Below are positions 1 to 6,611 of a stretch of DNA of 10,698 bases, one piece after another. Each line of letters begins with the position of its first letter. The stretch's first letter is position 1. Source of the stretch: Candidatus Hydrothermota bacterium (GTDB lineage: Bacteria; Hydrothermota; Hydrothermia; UBA1063); NCBI GenBank assembly GCA_003644895.1, contig QNDO01000038.1:1-10698 (forward strand), given 5' to 3'. The notes under the pieces were generated by a model that worked only from the letters and a program-made list of their open reading frames with translations, was not told where the DNA came from and made no database searches. Position numbers and translations under genes: made by a program.

Positions 1-1122
1 CCTGTGTATGGAGAGATAAAGGGCAGTATAAAGGATTCCCTGACACTCGAGCCTCTTATAGCAACACTTGAGGTGGAGACACCAAAGAAGAGCTTCACAA
101 TGAAAACCGATTCTCTTGGTCTATTTAAATTTAAAGTGCACCCAGGAAAAACACACATAAAGATTTTGAAGAAGGATTATGAGACGAGGGAGATCTTTGT
201 GGATGTGGATCTCAAGGAAAAGGTGCGGCTGGATATTAAACTGCGTCCACTTACTGCTCCATTTGTTGCTACCTTTGTGAATTCTGTGACACAGGAGCCT
301 GTCAGCGGAATAAATGTTAATATTGAGAATGAGCTCGGAGGAGTTGAGATATTCACCACTGGCCCTGATGGTAAGGTGAGTACAAATCTCAAAGAGGGTG
401 CCTATACCATAAAAGTTGAAGCAGAAGATTACCTTCCTTTCCAGGATGTTATAACTGTTAAGGCAGGTGAAACCGTGGCGAAGAAATATGAGCTGATTCC
501 AAGGGAAGGCGAACTTCTTGGTAAAGTTTTCAATGCTAAAACCATGAAGCCCCTTGTTGCTGATATGGTATTTTACGATACCCTCGGAAATGAGATTACC
601 AAACTCACAAGTAATAAAGATGGAACCTACAGTGTAAAACTGGATCAGGGGGTGTACAGGGTTAAGGTCACTGTACCCAAGTATATTCCACAGGAGGCCA
701 TTGTGGTGGTTGAAGGTGGAAAGAAGAATGTCAGAGATTTTGGAATGCTCAAAGAAAAGATGGTATTCACCTTCAGAAATATCTACTTTGACTTTAATAA
801 GGCCACAATAAAACCTGAATCCTATCCTGTACTTGATTCCGTAGCGCAGATTCTCAAAGAAAACCCCACCATGGTTGTGGAAATTGGAGGCCATACAGAC
901 ACAAGAGGTTCAAGGAGATACAATCAGCGGCTGTCACAGAGGAGAGCAGAGGCTGTTAAGAATTATCTGGTTAGAGTCCATGGTATTGATCCTTCAAGGC
1001 TCATTGCAAAGGGCTATGGTGAATCAAGGCCTCTTGTAAAACCTGAAAGAACAGAAGCTGACTACGCAAAGAACAGACGTGTGGAATTTCTCATTATTGG
1101 GCAGAGAGGAGTGGAAAAGTAA
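1..1122 (+). CDS. OmpA-family surface protein with three carboxypeptidase-regulatory-like repeats (5' end outside window)
   Basis: Likely a periplasmic or outer-membrane protein that anchors the envelope to peptidoglycan. Numbering from the GTG at base 4, there are three tandem beta-sandwich repeats of about 80 residues (1-84, 85-168, 169-250). Each resembles a CarboxypepD_reg/PEGA domain and has a G-x-Y/H-x-I/V-K-V segment. An OmpA C-terminal domain follows at about 253-368. It opens with an F-x-N-I-Y-F-D-F strand and contains G-H-T-D-T-R-G-S and L-S-Q-R-R-A-E-A-V. Asp299 and Arg314 match the pair that binds diaminopimelate in OmpA-like domains. No signal peptide is visible. The frame is open through the first codon (CCT) and no ribosome site precedes the GTG, so the gene probably begins upstream of the window and the GTG is internal. 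The domain calls are firm; the ligand of the repeats is unknown. Confidence 0.87.
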   Translation, partial: PVYGEIKGSIKDSLTLEPLIATLEVETPKKSFTMKTDSLGLFKFKVHPGKTHIKILKKDYETREIFVDVDLKEKVRLDIKLRPLTAPFVATFVNSVTQEPVSGINVNIENELGGVEIFTTGPDGKVSTNLKEGAYTIKVEAEDYLPFQDVITVKAGETVAKKYELIPREGELLGKVFNAKTMKPLVADMVFYDTLGNEITKLTSNKDGTYSVKLDQGVYRVKVTVPKYIPQEAIVVVEGGKKNVRDFGMLKEKMVFTFRNIYFDFNKATIKPESYPVLDSVAQILKENPTMVVEIGGHTDTRGSRRYNQRLSQRRAEAVKNYLVRVHGIDPSRLIAKGYGESRPLVKPERTEADYAKNRRVEFLIIGQRGVEK

Positions 1123-1132
1123 GTAAATTTTT

Positions 1133-1185
1133 AAGGGGTGAGGAACTTCAGATTCGGGTTGCTTCTACCAAGTTCCTCACCCCTT
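1133..1185. terminator. Perfect 16-bp inverted repeat at the convergent gene junction, probable bidirectional terminator
   Basis: AAGGGGTGAGGAACTT (1133-1148) is exactly complementary to AAGTTCCTCACCCCTT (1170-1185), with a 21-base loop. The stem starts 10 bases after the OmpA stop codon. The right arm and loop lie inside the last codons of the opposing membrane-protein gene, whose stop is 1148-1150. Neither strand has a clean T-run after the stem, so a classical intrinsic terminator is only partly supported. Its position between convergent genes still makes transcription termination or 3'-end protection the likeliest role. Confidence 0.6.
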
Positions 1186-1762
1186 CTATTATAAGATAGA
1201 TAGAAATTAACACAGAGAACATTCTCGCCACTTTCTGTACCAACTCCAATCGAGAAAATGGAACTCCAATGAGAATAACTCCCAGAAAGAGGGTGGTTAT
1301 GATATAGAAAGAAGCAAAGAGAAGAAGGGCTGCCAGTAGACTCCCTGCCTCAAAAGCAATCATGAAGAGAGCAAGGAATGCTGGACAGAAATTCATCCCT
1401 GTGATAAAACCAAGCATCATGGGATTGGTAATGTCTCTCTTAAGAAATTTTGAATGTATTTTTCTCGTTAAGAAATCCTGAGTATACAGTAGAATTAAGG
1501 GTGCAAGTAGAAGAAAAGAAATAGCAGTGAACCAGAGTCTTATTCGAACATCAATTTCTGCACCCAGATATCCTGCGAGAAAACCGAAAAGAAAATAACC
1601 CAGAAATCTTCCAATGGATAATTGCAAGAAAAATAATAGCCCTTCCTTCATATTTTTTCTCTTTGCTGCAATAAGGGGTATAAATATAACTCCACAGAAG
1701 CTGATGCACGATAATGCCATGGAAAACCCTATGGAAAAACCAATTGCTATGTATTTGAACAT
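1148..1762 (-). CDS. DsbD/UreH-like (DsbD_2, TauE/SafE-related) integral membrane protein
   Basis: A 204-residue protein that is almost entirely hydrophobic, with about six membrane segments (roughly 3-33, 43-66, 74-95, 115-138, 140-168, 180-199). The first segment has S-C19-x3-C23-G, which fits the H-C-x-G-M-C-G signature of UreH-like/DsbD_2 proteins. The fourth has Cys126-Pro127, in the place where DsbD and CcdA proteins carry the partner cysteine. Relatives move reducing equivalents or metal and sulfur compounds across the inner membrane; which applies here cannot be read from the sequence. It lies 44 bases after acyP on the same strand and could be co-transcribed. There is no Shine-Dalgarno site before the ATG, but TATAAT ends 6 bases upstream of it. 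The C-terminal codons form half of the 16-bp inverted repeat. Confidence 0.7.
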   Translation of the reverse strand: MFKYIAIGFSIGFSMALSCISFCGVIFIPLIAAKRKNMKEGLLFFLQLSIGRFLGYFLFGFLAGYLGAEIDVRIRLWFTAISFLLLAPLILLYTQDFLTRKIHSKFLKRDITNPMMLGFITGMNFCPAFLALFMIAFEAGSLLAALLLFASFYIITTLFLGVILIGVPFSRLELVQKVARMFSVLISIYLIIEGVRNLVEATRI

Positions 1763-1768
1763 GAAGAA

Positions 1769-1774
1769 ATTATA
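1769..1774 (-). promoter_or_regulatory. Possible -10 element (TATAAT), leaderless start of the membrane-protein gene
   Basis: A perfect TATAAT on the minus strand is followed by TTCTTC and then the ATG. Transcription would therefore start at or next to the start codon. The best -35 candidate, TTTAAC at 1792-1797, is weak. No ribosome site is present, which fits a leaderless mRNA. The region is AT-rich, so a chance match is possible. Confidence 0.33.
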
Positions 1775-1806
1775 TAACTTATAAAGAAGAGGTTAAAGAA
1801 AATGCT

Positions 1807-2079
1807 TTAAAACCTTATCTCAAAATCATTCAAAGTGAAATCCGGGCTGCTTTCCTGAATATCAACTCTTGTGACATGTGCTGCAGGGGGGCCAATTTTG
1901 ACCTCCTTGATAAATTCATTGAGCATTCCTTCCTCTCCCTGAGCAAGAATCTCCACGGTACCATCAGGTCGATTTCTAACCCAGCCATGGATATTATACG
2001 CTCTGGCTCTTCTCCAGACGAAATATCGAAAACCTACTCCCTGAACTACACCATGTACAATTATATGCACAGCCTTCAT
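1807..2079 (-). CDS. acyP: Acylphosphatase
   Basis: Hydrolyses carboxyl-phosphate bonds of acyl phosphates in the cytoplasm. The 90-residue length is typical of the family. Both signature blocks are present: G-V-V-Q-G-V-G-F-R-Y-F near the start with catalytic Arg18, and G-W-V-R-N-R-P-D-G-T-V-E with catalytic Asn36. The ATG overlaps the stop of the upstream epimerase in an ATGA (2076-2079). It lacks its own Shine-Dalgarno site, so translation is probably coupled to the epimerase. The physiological substrate is unknown, as for most bacterial acylphosphatases, and pairing with a sugar epimerase does not settle it. Confidence 0.93.
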   Translation of the reverse strand: MKAVHIIVHGVVQGVGFRYFVWRRARAYNIHGWVRNRPDGTVEILAQGEEGMLNEFIKEVKIGPPAAHVTRVDIQESSPDFTLNDFEIRF

Positions 2080-3008
2080 ATATTTATATTTCTAAACCAA
2101 ATAACCGTTTTTTCAAGTCCTTCCTTAAGACTTACTTTTGGCTTCCAGCCAAGATTTTTTATTCGTCCGGCATCCAGAGCAATCTTATATACTTCACCTT
2201 TTCTCGGGGGCTTATAAACTGGGGCTTTCCTGTAGCCTGTTATCTCTTTCAAGTGGTTGAAAATCTCATTAACGGAAACTCCCCTTCCTGAACCTATATT
2301 GTAGATGGGGAAGTCTTCATTGATTTCCTTTTCTGTCATCAGAATATTTGCCTCAGCGATATCTTCCACATAAACGAAGTCTCTTTCCTGATTACCGTCT
2401 CCAAAGATGTAAACATCGTCATTTTTTAACATTCTTTCTGTAAATATTGCCACCACTCCTGCTTCTCCAAAAGGATCCTGTCTCGGACCGTATACATTGG
2501 GGTATCTCAAAACCACATATTCAAGACCATAATTCACCCTGTACAGATAAAGATAGTGTTCAACAGTGTGTTTAGAGACTCCATAGGGACTCAGTGGGTT
2601 AACCGGGTGTTCCTCGTCACAGGGATTGTTCAGTGGGTTTCCGTAGGCTGCACCACCACTTGATGCGTATATGAATTTCTTAATATTGTATTTGACCGAG
2701 AGTTCAATAAGATTCAAGGAGCCTATTATATTGATTTCTGCATCCTCAAAGGGGTCATCCACTGAATGGATCACACTTATCTGGGCTGCGTGATGATTCA
2801 CAATATCTGGCTTTTCCTTTTTGAAAATTTCTTCCAGTTTTTCCCTGTCTCTTATGTCTGTTTCGTAGAGTCTGGCCTTTGGGTTTAGGTATTCTCTCTT
2901 CCCCGAACTCAGATTGTCAACAACTATTATATCGTAGCCTCGTTCTATATATTTATCCTGTACGTGGGAACCTATAAAACCACAGCCACCTGTTAATAAA
3001 ACTTTCAT
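2076..3008 (-). CDS. NAD-dependent nucleotide-sugar epimerase (UDP-glucose 4-epimerase-like, extended SDR)
   Basis: A 310-residue extended short-chain dehydrogenase of the GalE/epimerase group, probably making activated sugars for surface polysaccharide. The N-terminal Rossmann motif is T-G-G-C-G-F-I-G (Gly7, Gly10, Gly13), and Asp31 at the end of the second strand favours NAD. The catalytic Y-x3-K is Tyr142/Lys146 in S-P-Y-G-V-S-K. The A-S-S-G-G-A-A-Y-G block (115-123) stands where GalE has S-S-S-A-x-V-Y-G, so the third Ser of E. coli GalE is Gly here. R-Y-P-N-V-Y-G-P-R-Q and the late R-D-F-V-Y-V-x-D block are also typical. The exact sugar (glucose, GlcNAc, glucuronate) cannot be told. It is first in an apparent two-gene unit with acyP. 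The ATG has no ribosome site before it. Confidence 0.85.
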   Translation of the reverse strand: MKVLLTGGCGFIGSHVQDKYIERGYDIIVVDNLSSGKREYLNPKARLYETDIRDREKLEEIFKKEKPDIVNHHAAQISVIHSVDDPFEDAEINIIGSLNLIELSVKYNIKKFIYASSGGAAYGNPLNNPCDEEHPVNPLSPYGVSKHTVEHYLYLYRVNYGLEYVVLRYPNVYGPRQDPFGEAGVVAIFTERMLKNDDVYIFGDGNQERDFVYVEDIAEANILMTEKEINEDFPIYNIGSGRGVSVNEIFNHLKEITGYRKAPVYKPPRKGEVYKIALDAGRIKNLGWKPKVSLKEGLEKTVIWFRNINI

Positions 3009-3015
3009 GGTGATT

Positions 3016-3021
3016 ATTTTA
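3016..3021 (-). promoter_or_regulatory. Possible -10 element (TAAAAT) directly before the epimerase start
   Basis: TAAAAT on the minus strand ends 7 bases before the ATG, so a transcript would begin at about the start codon. The -35 position, 17 bases further up, reads TACAAA and is weak. This repeats the arrangement at the membrane-protein gene. It is the only promoter candidate I see in the 178-base gap 3009-3186. Confidence 0.3.
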
Positions 3022-3186
3022 AAGTGAGTTTAAGGTTTTTTGTAGTTTCAGGATAATTGACTGTAACATTCCTGCGTTAAGAGATGGAAAAGCTGTCAGG
3101 ACAAAAATAATAGTCCCAATGCGATTTACTCTTCATAAAGGAAAACAGGAATAGCCATAGATGTGGGGACGGGATTTCCCGGTACT

Positions 3187-3954
3187 TTATTGGAAAACGT
3201 AGGAACAGGAAAGTTTTATCAACTTTCCGTTTTTTATCCAGTTTTCTATTTCTCGGATGGATTTTTCGACAGCCTCAGGAGGAGAATGACCAAGGGCTAT
3301 AAAGGAAAGGATAAGAGAGGAAAGCGTGCATCCTGTACCGTGAATTTCATGGGGAAACCTCGGATGGGTGAATATTTGGAATTCATTTTCATAAAGAAAT
3401 ACATCCTGAATCTGATTCCCTTTTCCGTGTCCTCCTTTAATCAGTACCCCCTTAAAACCATAATTTTCAAGTCTTTCGGCGGCTTTTTTCACATCCTCAA
3501 AACTTTCTATTCTCAATCCTGTTAAGAATTCTGCTTCCTTGATATTGGGGGTAATAATGGTATTGGGGAGCGGGTTCCCGAGGATGGCCTCTTTTATTTT
3601 ATTTGACGCAAGAGGATCTCCGGTACCGGCTTTTATTATCGGGTCAATTATGAGGCAGGAAAGTTGTTTGGTCCTGAGAAGATAAAGGATGGACTCCATC
3701 AATTCGGGGAGAGGTACGAGGCCCACCTTAACAAATTCCGGCTTGAATTCAGTATAAATGGCCTCGAGTTCTTTTAAAACAGTCTCTCCGGATAAGGCGA
3801 AGACCTCGAGAATCTTGCATGTTGTCTGAGGTACAATGGAGGTTATACAGACAAGGGGGTAAAGCCCCTTTTCAACAAAAATTTGTGTGTCCCTGACTAC
3901 TCCAGCCCCAGAAATGGGGTCAAATCCGGCTATGGTCAGAATACTCTTTTTCAC
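3187..3954 (-). CDS. thiD: Hydroxymethylpyrimidine (phosphate) kinase ThiD
   Basis: Phosphorylates HMP and HMP-P to HMP-PP, the pyrimidine donor for ThiE. The 255 residues show the ribokinase-like ThiD fold. The substrate loop G-F-D-P-I-S-G-A-G is at 10-18, where the family usually has S/G-x-D-P-S-G-G-A-G. T-P-N-x-x-E-A (135-141), K173-G-G-H176 and the anion hole G206-T-G-C209 with the catalytic Cys are all present. The start is GTG at 3954, chosen because it overlaps the ThiE stop (GTGA, 3951-3954) and gives a normal N-terminus. It is the last gene of the thi operon. Its final codons form a short hairpin that reads as a terminator only on the opposite strand. Confidence 0.94.
   Translation of the reverse strand: MKKSILTIAGFDPISGAGVVRDTQIFVEKGLYPLVCITSIVPQTTCKILEVFALSGETVLKELEAIYTEFKPEFVKVGLVPLPELMESILYLLRTKQLSCLIIDPIIKAGTGDPLASNKIKEAILGNPLPNTIITPNIKEAEFLTGLRIESFEDVKKAAERLENYGFKGVLIKGGHGKGNQIQDVFLYENEFQIFTHPRFPHEIHGTGCTLSSLILSFIALGHSPPEAVEKSIREIENWIKNGKLIKLSCSYVFQ
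3208..3235 (+). terminator. Intrinsic-terminator-like hairpin on the plus strand, antisense to the thiD 3' end
   Basis: GGAAAGTT (3208-3215), a 5-base loop and AACTTTCC (3221-3228) form a perfect 8-bp stem, followed by G and six Ts (3230-3235) on the plus strand. On the thiD strand the same hairpin is not followed by a T-run. No plus-strand gene precedes it within 2 kb, so it would stop antisense transcription or end an unannotated RNA from the 3009-3207 gap. Confidence 0.42.
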
Positions 3955-4568
3955 CCTGTTATCTCTCTGAATTTTTTCGCAACATCAAATGGATTCCTTG
4001 CAAGCATTAATGCACTGGATACTGCGATTCCATCCACTCCAGCGTCCATCACTTCCTTAACATTCTCCAAGGTAATTCCTCCTATTGCTATTTTGGGTCT
4101 ATCATCTGACAATTTAACAAGCTTTCTGAGTCCTTCTGCACCAATGGGTTCTCCTGCATCTTCTTTCGTGGGAGTGACGAAAACTGAGCCAAAACTGAGA
4201 TAATCGGCATCCGTTTTCAGAGCATAGTCAAGTTCGTATTCGTTCCCAACTGAAATGCCTATTATTTTATTCCCCACAATCCTTCGAGCCTCCTCCACTG
4301 GGAGATCCTCCTGGCCCAGGTGAAGACCATCCGCATCAAGTATGAATGCAATATCCGCCCTGTTGTTTATAAAGAAAAGGACATCGTGATCTTGAGTAAT
4401 TTTCTGAACCTCCCGGGCAATATGGAGAAATTTTCTATCACCTCCTTCTACACACCTTACTTGAACAGCAGTAACACCACCCTTTATTGCCTCTTCAACC
4501 TTTTTGAGAAAATTTTCATCGTAATATTTAAAATCTGCAATAAGGTAAAGCCTCAATTTTTCTTTCAT
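3951..4568 (-). CDS. thiE: Thiamine phosphate synthase ThiE, with Val in place of the usual active-site Lys
   Basis: Joins HMP-PP and the carboxylated thiazole phosphate to thiamine phosphate. It is a 205-residue TIM barrel of normal family length. Recognised blocks are L-Y-L-I-A-D (7-12), V-Q-V-R (35-38), I-N-N-R-A-D (67-72), G-L-H-L-G-Q-E-D-L-P (81-90), F-G-S-V-F-V-T-P-T-K (126-135) and A-I-G-G-I (161-165). The family signature V-Q-x-R-x-K binds pyrophosphate through Gln, Arg and Lys. Here Gln36 and Arg38 are kept, but the Lys position is Val40. Otherwise the protein looks intact and sits between thi4 and thiD, overlapping each by 4 bases (ATGA at 4565-4568, GTGA at 3951-3954). A GGAG ribosome site lies 8 bases before the ATG. 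Confidence 0.93.
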   Translation of the reverse strand: MKEKLRLYLIADFKYYDENFLKKVEEAIKGGVTAVQVRCVEGGDRKFLHIAREVQKITQDHDVLFFINNRADIAFILDADGLHLGQEDLPVEEARRIVGNKIIGISVGNEYELDYALKTDADYLSFGSVFVTPTKEDAGEPIGAEGLRKLVKLSDDRPKIAIGGITLENVKEVMDAGVDGIAVSSALMLARNPFDVAKKFREITG

Positions 4569-5332
4569 TTCAAATTCTCCATGATTAATTTAGCGAGTTT
4601 TTTACCAGAAAGTAACATTCCACCGAAGATAGGTCCCATCCTTGGTCCACCAAAGCATGCCACAGCAGCCATGCCGGCAACATAGAGACCGGGAAAGACC
4701 TCCCCTGTATTCTCCACTGTGAATTTTTCGCCTTCCTCTGCATCCATTGACCTTTCTCCAAGGATTGATCCTGTGGGTGTCAGGAGCTTTATCTCGTTTT
4801 TTCTTGCCAGTACCCTCACCACCTCAAGATCATGTCCAGTGGCGTCCACAGTGATCTTTGAAATAAGTGTTATGGGGTCCACATGAAGCCCTGCAATTTC
4901 TATGGGAGATGAATTTATAACCACACCCTTCACTCTGCCATCCTGAACCACCACATCCTCAACAGAGGTTAAATTGAATATTTCCACCCCTGCTTTCACC
5001 GCACCGTATATCAGGCCGCTTGCAAGCTCGATGGAATCGATGGCGTACATATTATCGTCTTTAATGTATCTTATTCCAAAATCATCGAGAATGGGAAGTG
5101 CATTTTCTTCAACCACGGCAAATTTATAACCCATTCCCCCTCCCCATATACCACCACCAAGGGAGAGCTTCTTTTCAAGAAGTGTAACCTTTTTGCCTGC
5201 TTTTGCAAGGTAAAAGCCTGCTACAAGCCCTGAAGGTCCTCCTCCAGCAATAACAACATCATTTTCCAGTCTGTCAAGGAGACGGGACATATGGTTCTTT
5301 ATTATGGTTCTGGTGATGGCCACTTCTTTCAT
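4565..5332 (-). CDS. thi4: Sulfide-dependent thiazole synthase Thi4 (archaeal/anaerobe type)
   Basis: Makes ADP-thiazole (the thiamine thiazole precursor) from NAD, glycine and sulfide, replacing the ThiG/ThiS/ThiF/ThiH route. The 255 residues open with a dinucleotide-binding G-G-G-P-S-G (30-35), with Glu53 at the end of the second strand. They continue with G-G-G-I-W-G-G-G-M (59-67) and end with the G-M-x-V-x-x-x-x-G-x-P-R-M-G-P-I-F-G-G-M-L-L-S-G signature (220-243). Yeast Thi4 gives up its own Cys205 as sulfur donor. The aligned position here is His150 (G-L-H-V-D-P), as in the methanogen enzymes that use free sulfide, so this should be a multiple-turnover enzyme. It is preceded by a strong AGGAGG that overlaps the thiC stop, 10 bases upstream. 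Names such as thi4, ribose-1,5-bisphosphate isomerase-like or thiazole biosynthetic protein all refer to this family. Confidence 0.94.
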   Translation of the reverse strand: MKEVAITRTIIKNHMSRLLDRLENDVVIAGGGPSGLVAGFYLAKAGKKVTLLEKKLSLGGGIWGGGMGYKFAVVEENALPILDDFGIRYIKDDNMYAIDSIELASGLIYGAVKAGVEIFNLTSVEDVVVQDGRVKGVVINSSPIEIAGLHVDPITLISKITVDATGHDLEVVRVLARKNEIKLLTPTGSILGERSMDAEEGEKFTVENTGEVFPGLYVAGMAAVACFGGPRMGPIFGGMLLSGKKLAKLIMENLK

Positions 5333-5342
5333 TGTCTTCCTC

Positions 5343-6605
5343 CTATTTTAACAGGAGAAATACACAGTATTCCCCACACATAGTGCAGGGGCCTTCCCCA
5401 GATCTCTCAAGTCTCATCTTTTTGGCAATTTCCGTATCCATTGCGAGCTCCATCATTGCATCCCAGTCCAGGGCCTTTCTTGCCCTGGACATCTCGTTGT
5501 CCCATTCCATGGAACCTTTAATTCCCTTTGCGATGTCTGCCGCATGTCCAGCAATTCTCGCTGCTATAACACCTATTCTTACATCTTCCTTTGTTGGAAG
5601 ACCGAGGTGTTCTGCTGGGGTGACGTAACATAGAAATTCAACACCAGCCCATGCAGCAAGGGCTCCACCTATGGCTCCTGTTATATGGTCAAAACCAGGT
5701 GCGACATCGGTTACAACAGGTCCAAGAAGATAAAGTGGCGCATTATGGGTGAGTTTTTTCATTCTTTTTACTGCATCCTGAACCATATGTAATGGAACAT
5801 GCCCGGGGCCTTCCACCACGGTCATCACCCCTGCCTCTCTTGCTCTGAGTACCAGCTCTCCGAGGATTTTCTGTTCCCCAACTTCAAAATAGTCACCTGC
5901 ATCTTTTATGGCCCCCGGCCTCATACCATCCCCGAGAGAGAGAACAACATCGTATTTCCTAGCAAGTTCAAGAAGTCTATCAAAGTGCTCATAGTAAGGG
6001 TTTTCTTTCCCTGTTAATTTTATGTATGCAGCAAGAATTGCTCCACCTCGGGATACAACACCCTCTAACCTTGAATCGGAATCCAGTTTAGCAACAAGTT
6101 CTCTTGTCACGCCGGCATGTATTGTCATGAAGTCCACACCCTCCTCCATCTGTCTCTCGAGAACATCAAATATTTCCTCGGTGTCCAGTTTTACCACGGC
6201 CCCTCTTTTTATACGTGCCAGTGTGGCGGCTTCATAGACCGGGACTGTTCCTACAGGTACTGTGGATTCTCCAAGAACCATTTTCCTTATTTCGTCCAGA
6301 TCATCTGAGAGAGAAAGATCCATAACTGCATCAGCTCCAGCCTTGAGTGCTTCCTCAAGTTTTTCTCGCTCTTCCTTCAGACTGGACCTCAGAGTGCTTG
6401 TTCCTATATTTGCGTTTACTTTGGTACGTGTATATTTTGAAAGGACTATTGGGCTTCTCTTTGTTCTGTAACCGAGGACAACAGCCTCTCCTTTTATTAT
6501 TTCCTCTTTAAGGAGATTTACGTCTATGTTCTCCTTTTTTGCAATCTCTTTAAGATCTTCAGGTATAATTCCTTTTCTGAGGGTTTCTATAAGGCTCTCC
6601 CCCAT
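5343..6605 (-). CDS. thiC: Phosphomethylpyrimidine synthase ThiC (short form, radical SAM)
   Basis: Rearranges aminoimidazole ribotide to HMP-P using a [4Fe-4S] cluster and S-adenosylmethionine. The 420 residues correspond to the compact ThiC without the long N-terminal region of the E. coli enzyme. Family blocks are S-L-G-D-G-M-R-P-G, V-V-E-G-P-G-H-V-P-L-H-M-V, L-G-P-V-V-T-D-V-A-P-G-F-D-H-I-T-G-A-I-G and Y-V-T-P-A-E-H-L-G-L-P; the last two segments include metal-site histidines. The C-terminal cluster motif is Cys407-x2-Cys410-x3-Cys414, one residue shorter than the CX2CX4C described for classical ThiC. I chose the ATG at 6605 because GGAGGT lies 6 bases upstream. An earlier in-frame ATG at 6674 falls inside the riboswitch. 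It is the first gene of the thi operon and is controlled by the TPP riboswitch in its leader. Confidence 0.96.
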   Translation of the reverse strand: MGESLIETLRKGIIPEDLKEIAKKENIDVNLLKEEIIKGEAVVLGYRTKRSPIVLSKYTRTKVNANIGTSTLRSSLKEEREKLEEALKAGADAVMDLSLSDDLDEIRKMVLGESTVPVGTVPVYEAATLARIKRGAVVKLDTEEIFDVLERQMEEGVDFMTIHAGVTRELVAKLDSDSRLEGVVSRGGAILAAYIKLTGKENPYYEHFDRLLELARKYDVVLSLGDGMRPGAIKDAGDYFEVGEQKILGELVLRAREAGVMTVVEGPGHVPLHMVQDAVKRMKKLTHNAPLYLLGPVVTDVAPGFDHITGAIGGALAAWAGVEFLCYVTPAEHLGLPTKEDVRIGVIAARIAGHAADIAKGIKGSMEWDNEMSRARKALDWDAMMELAMDTEIAKKMRLERSGEGPCTMCGEYCVFLLLK

Positions 6606-6611
6606 TTTTTT

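Noticed and set aside
121..894. A long open frame on the minus strand opposite the OmpA-type gene
   Set aside because: It lies entirely opposite a well-recognised coding frame, shows no known motif and has no ribosome site; treated as a shadow.
3068..3152. ATTCCTG ... CAGGAAT 7-base inverted repeat in the gap between thiD and the epimerase
   Set aside because: The arms are short and 71 bases apart, with no further complementarity, so chance is a sufficient explanation.
3170..3181. CGGG-ATTT-CCCG hairpin just downstream of thiD as the operon terminator
   Set aside because: The stem is only 4 bp (5 with an impossible 2-base loop) and is not followed by a T-run on the minus strand.
3163..3525. 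Plus-strand open frame of 120 codons opposite the thiD 3' end
   Set aside because: The conserved ThiD motifs are on the other strand; this frame has no family signature and is a shadow.
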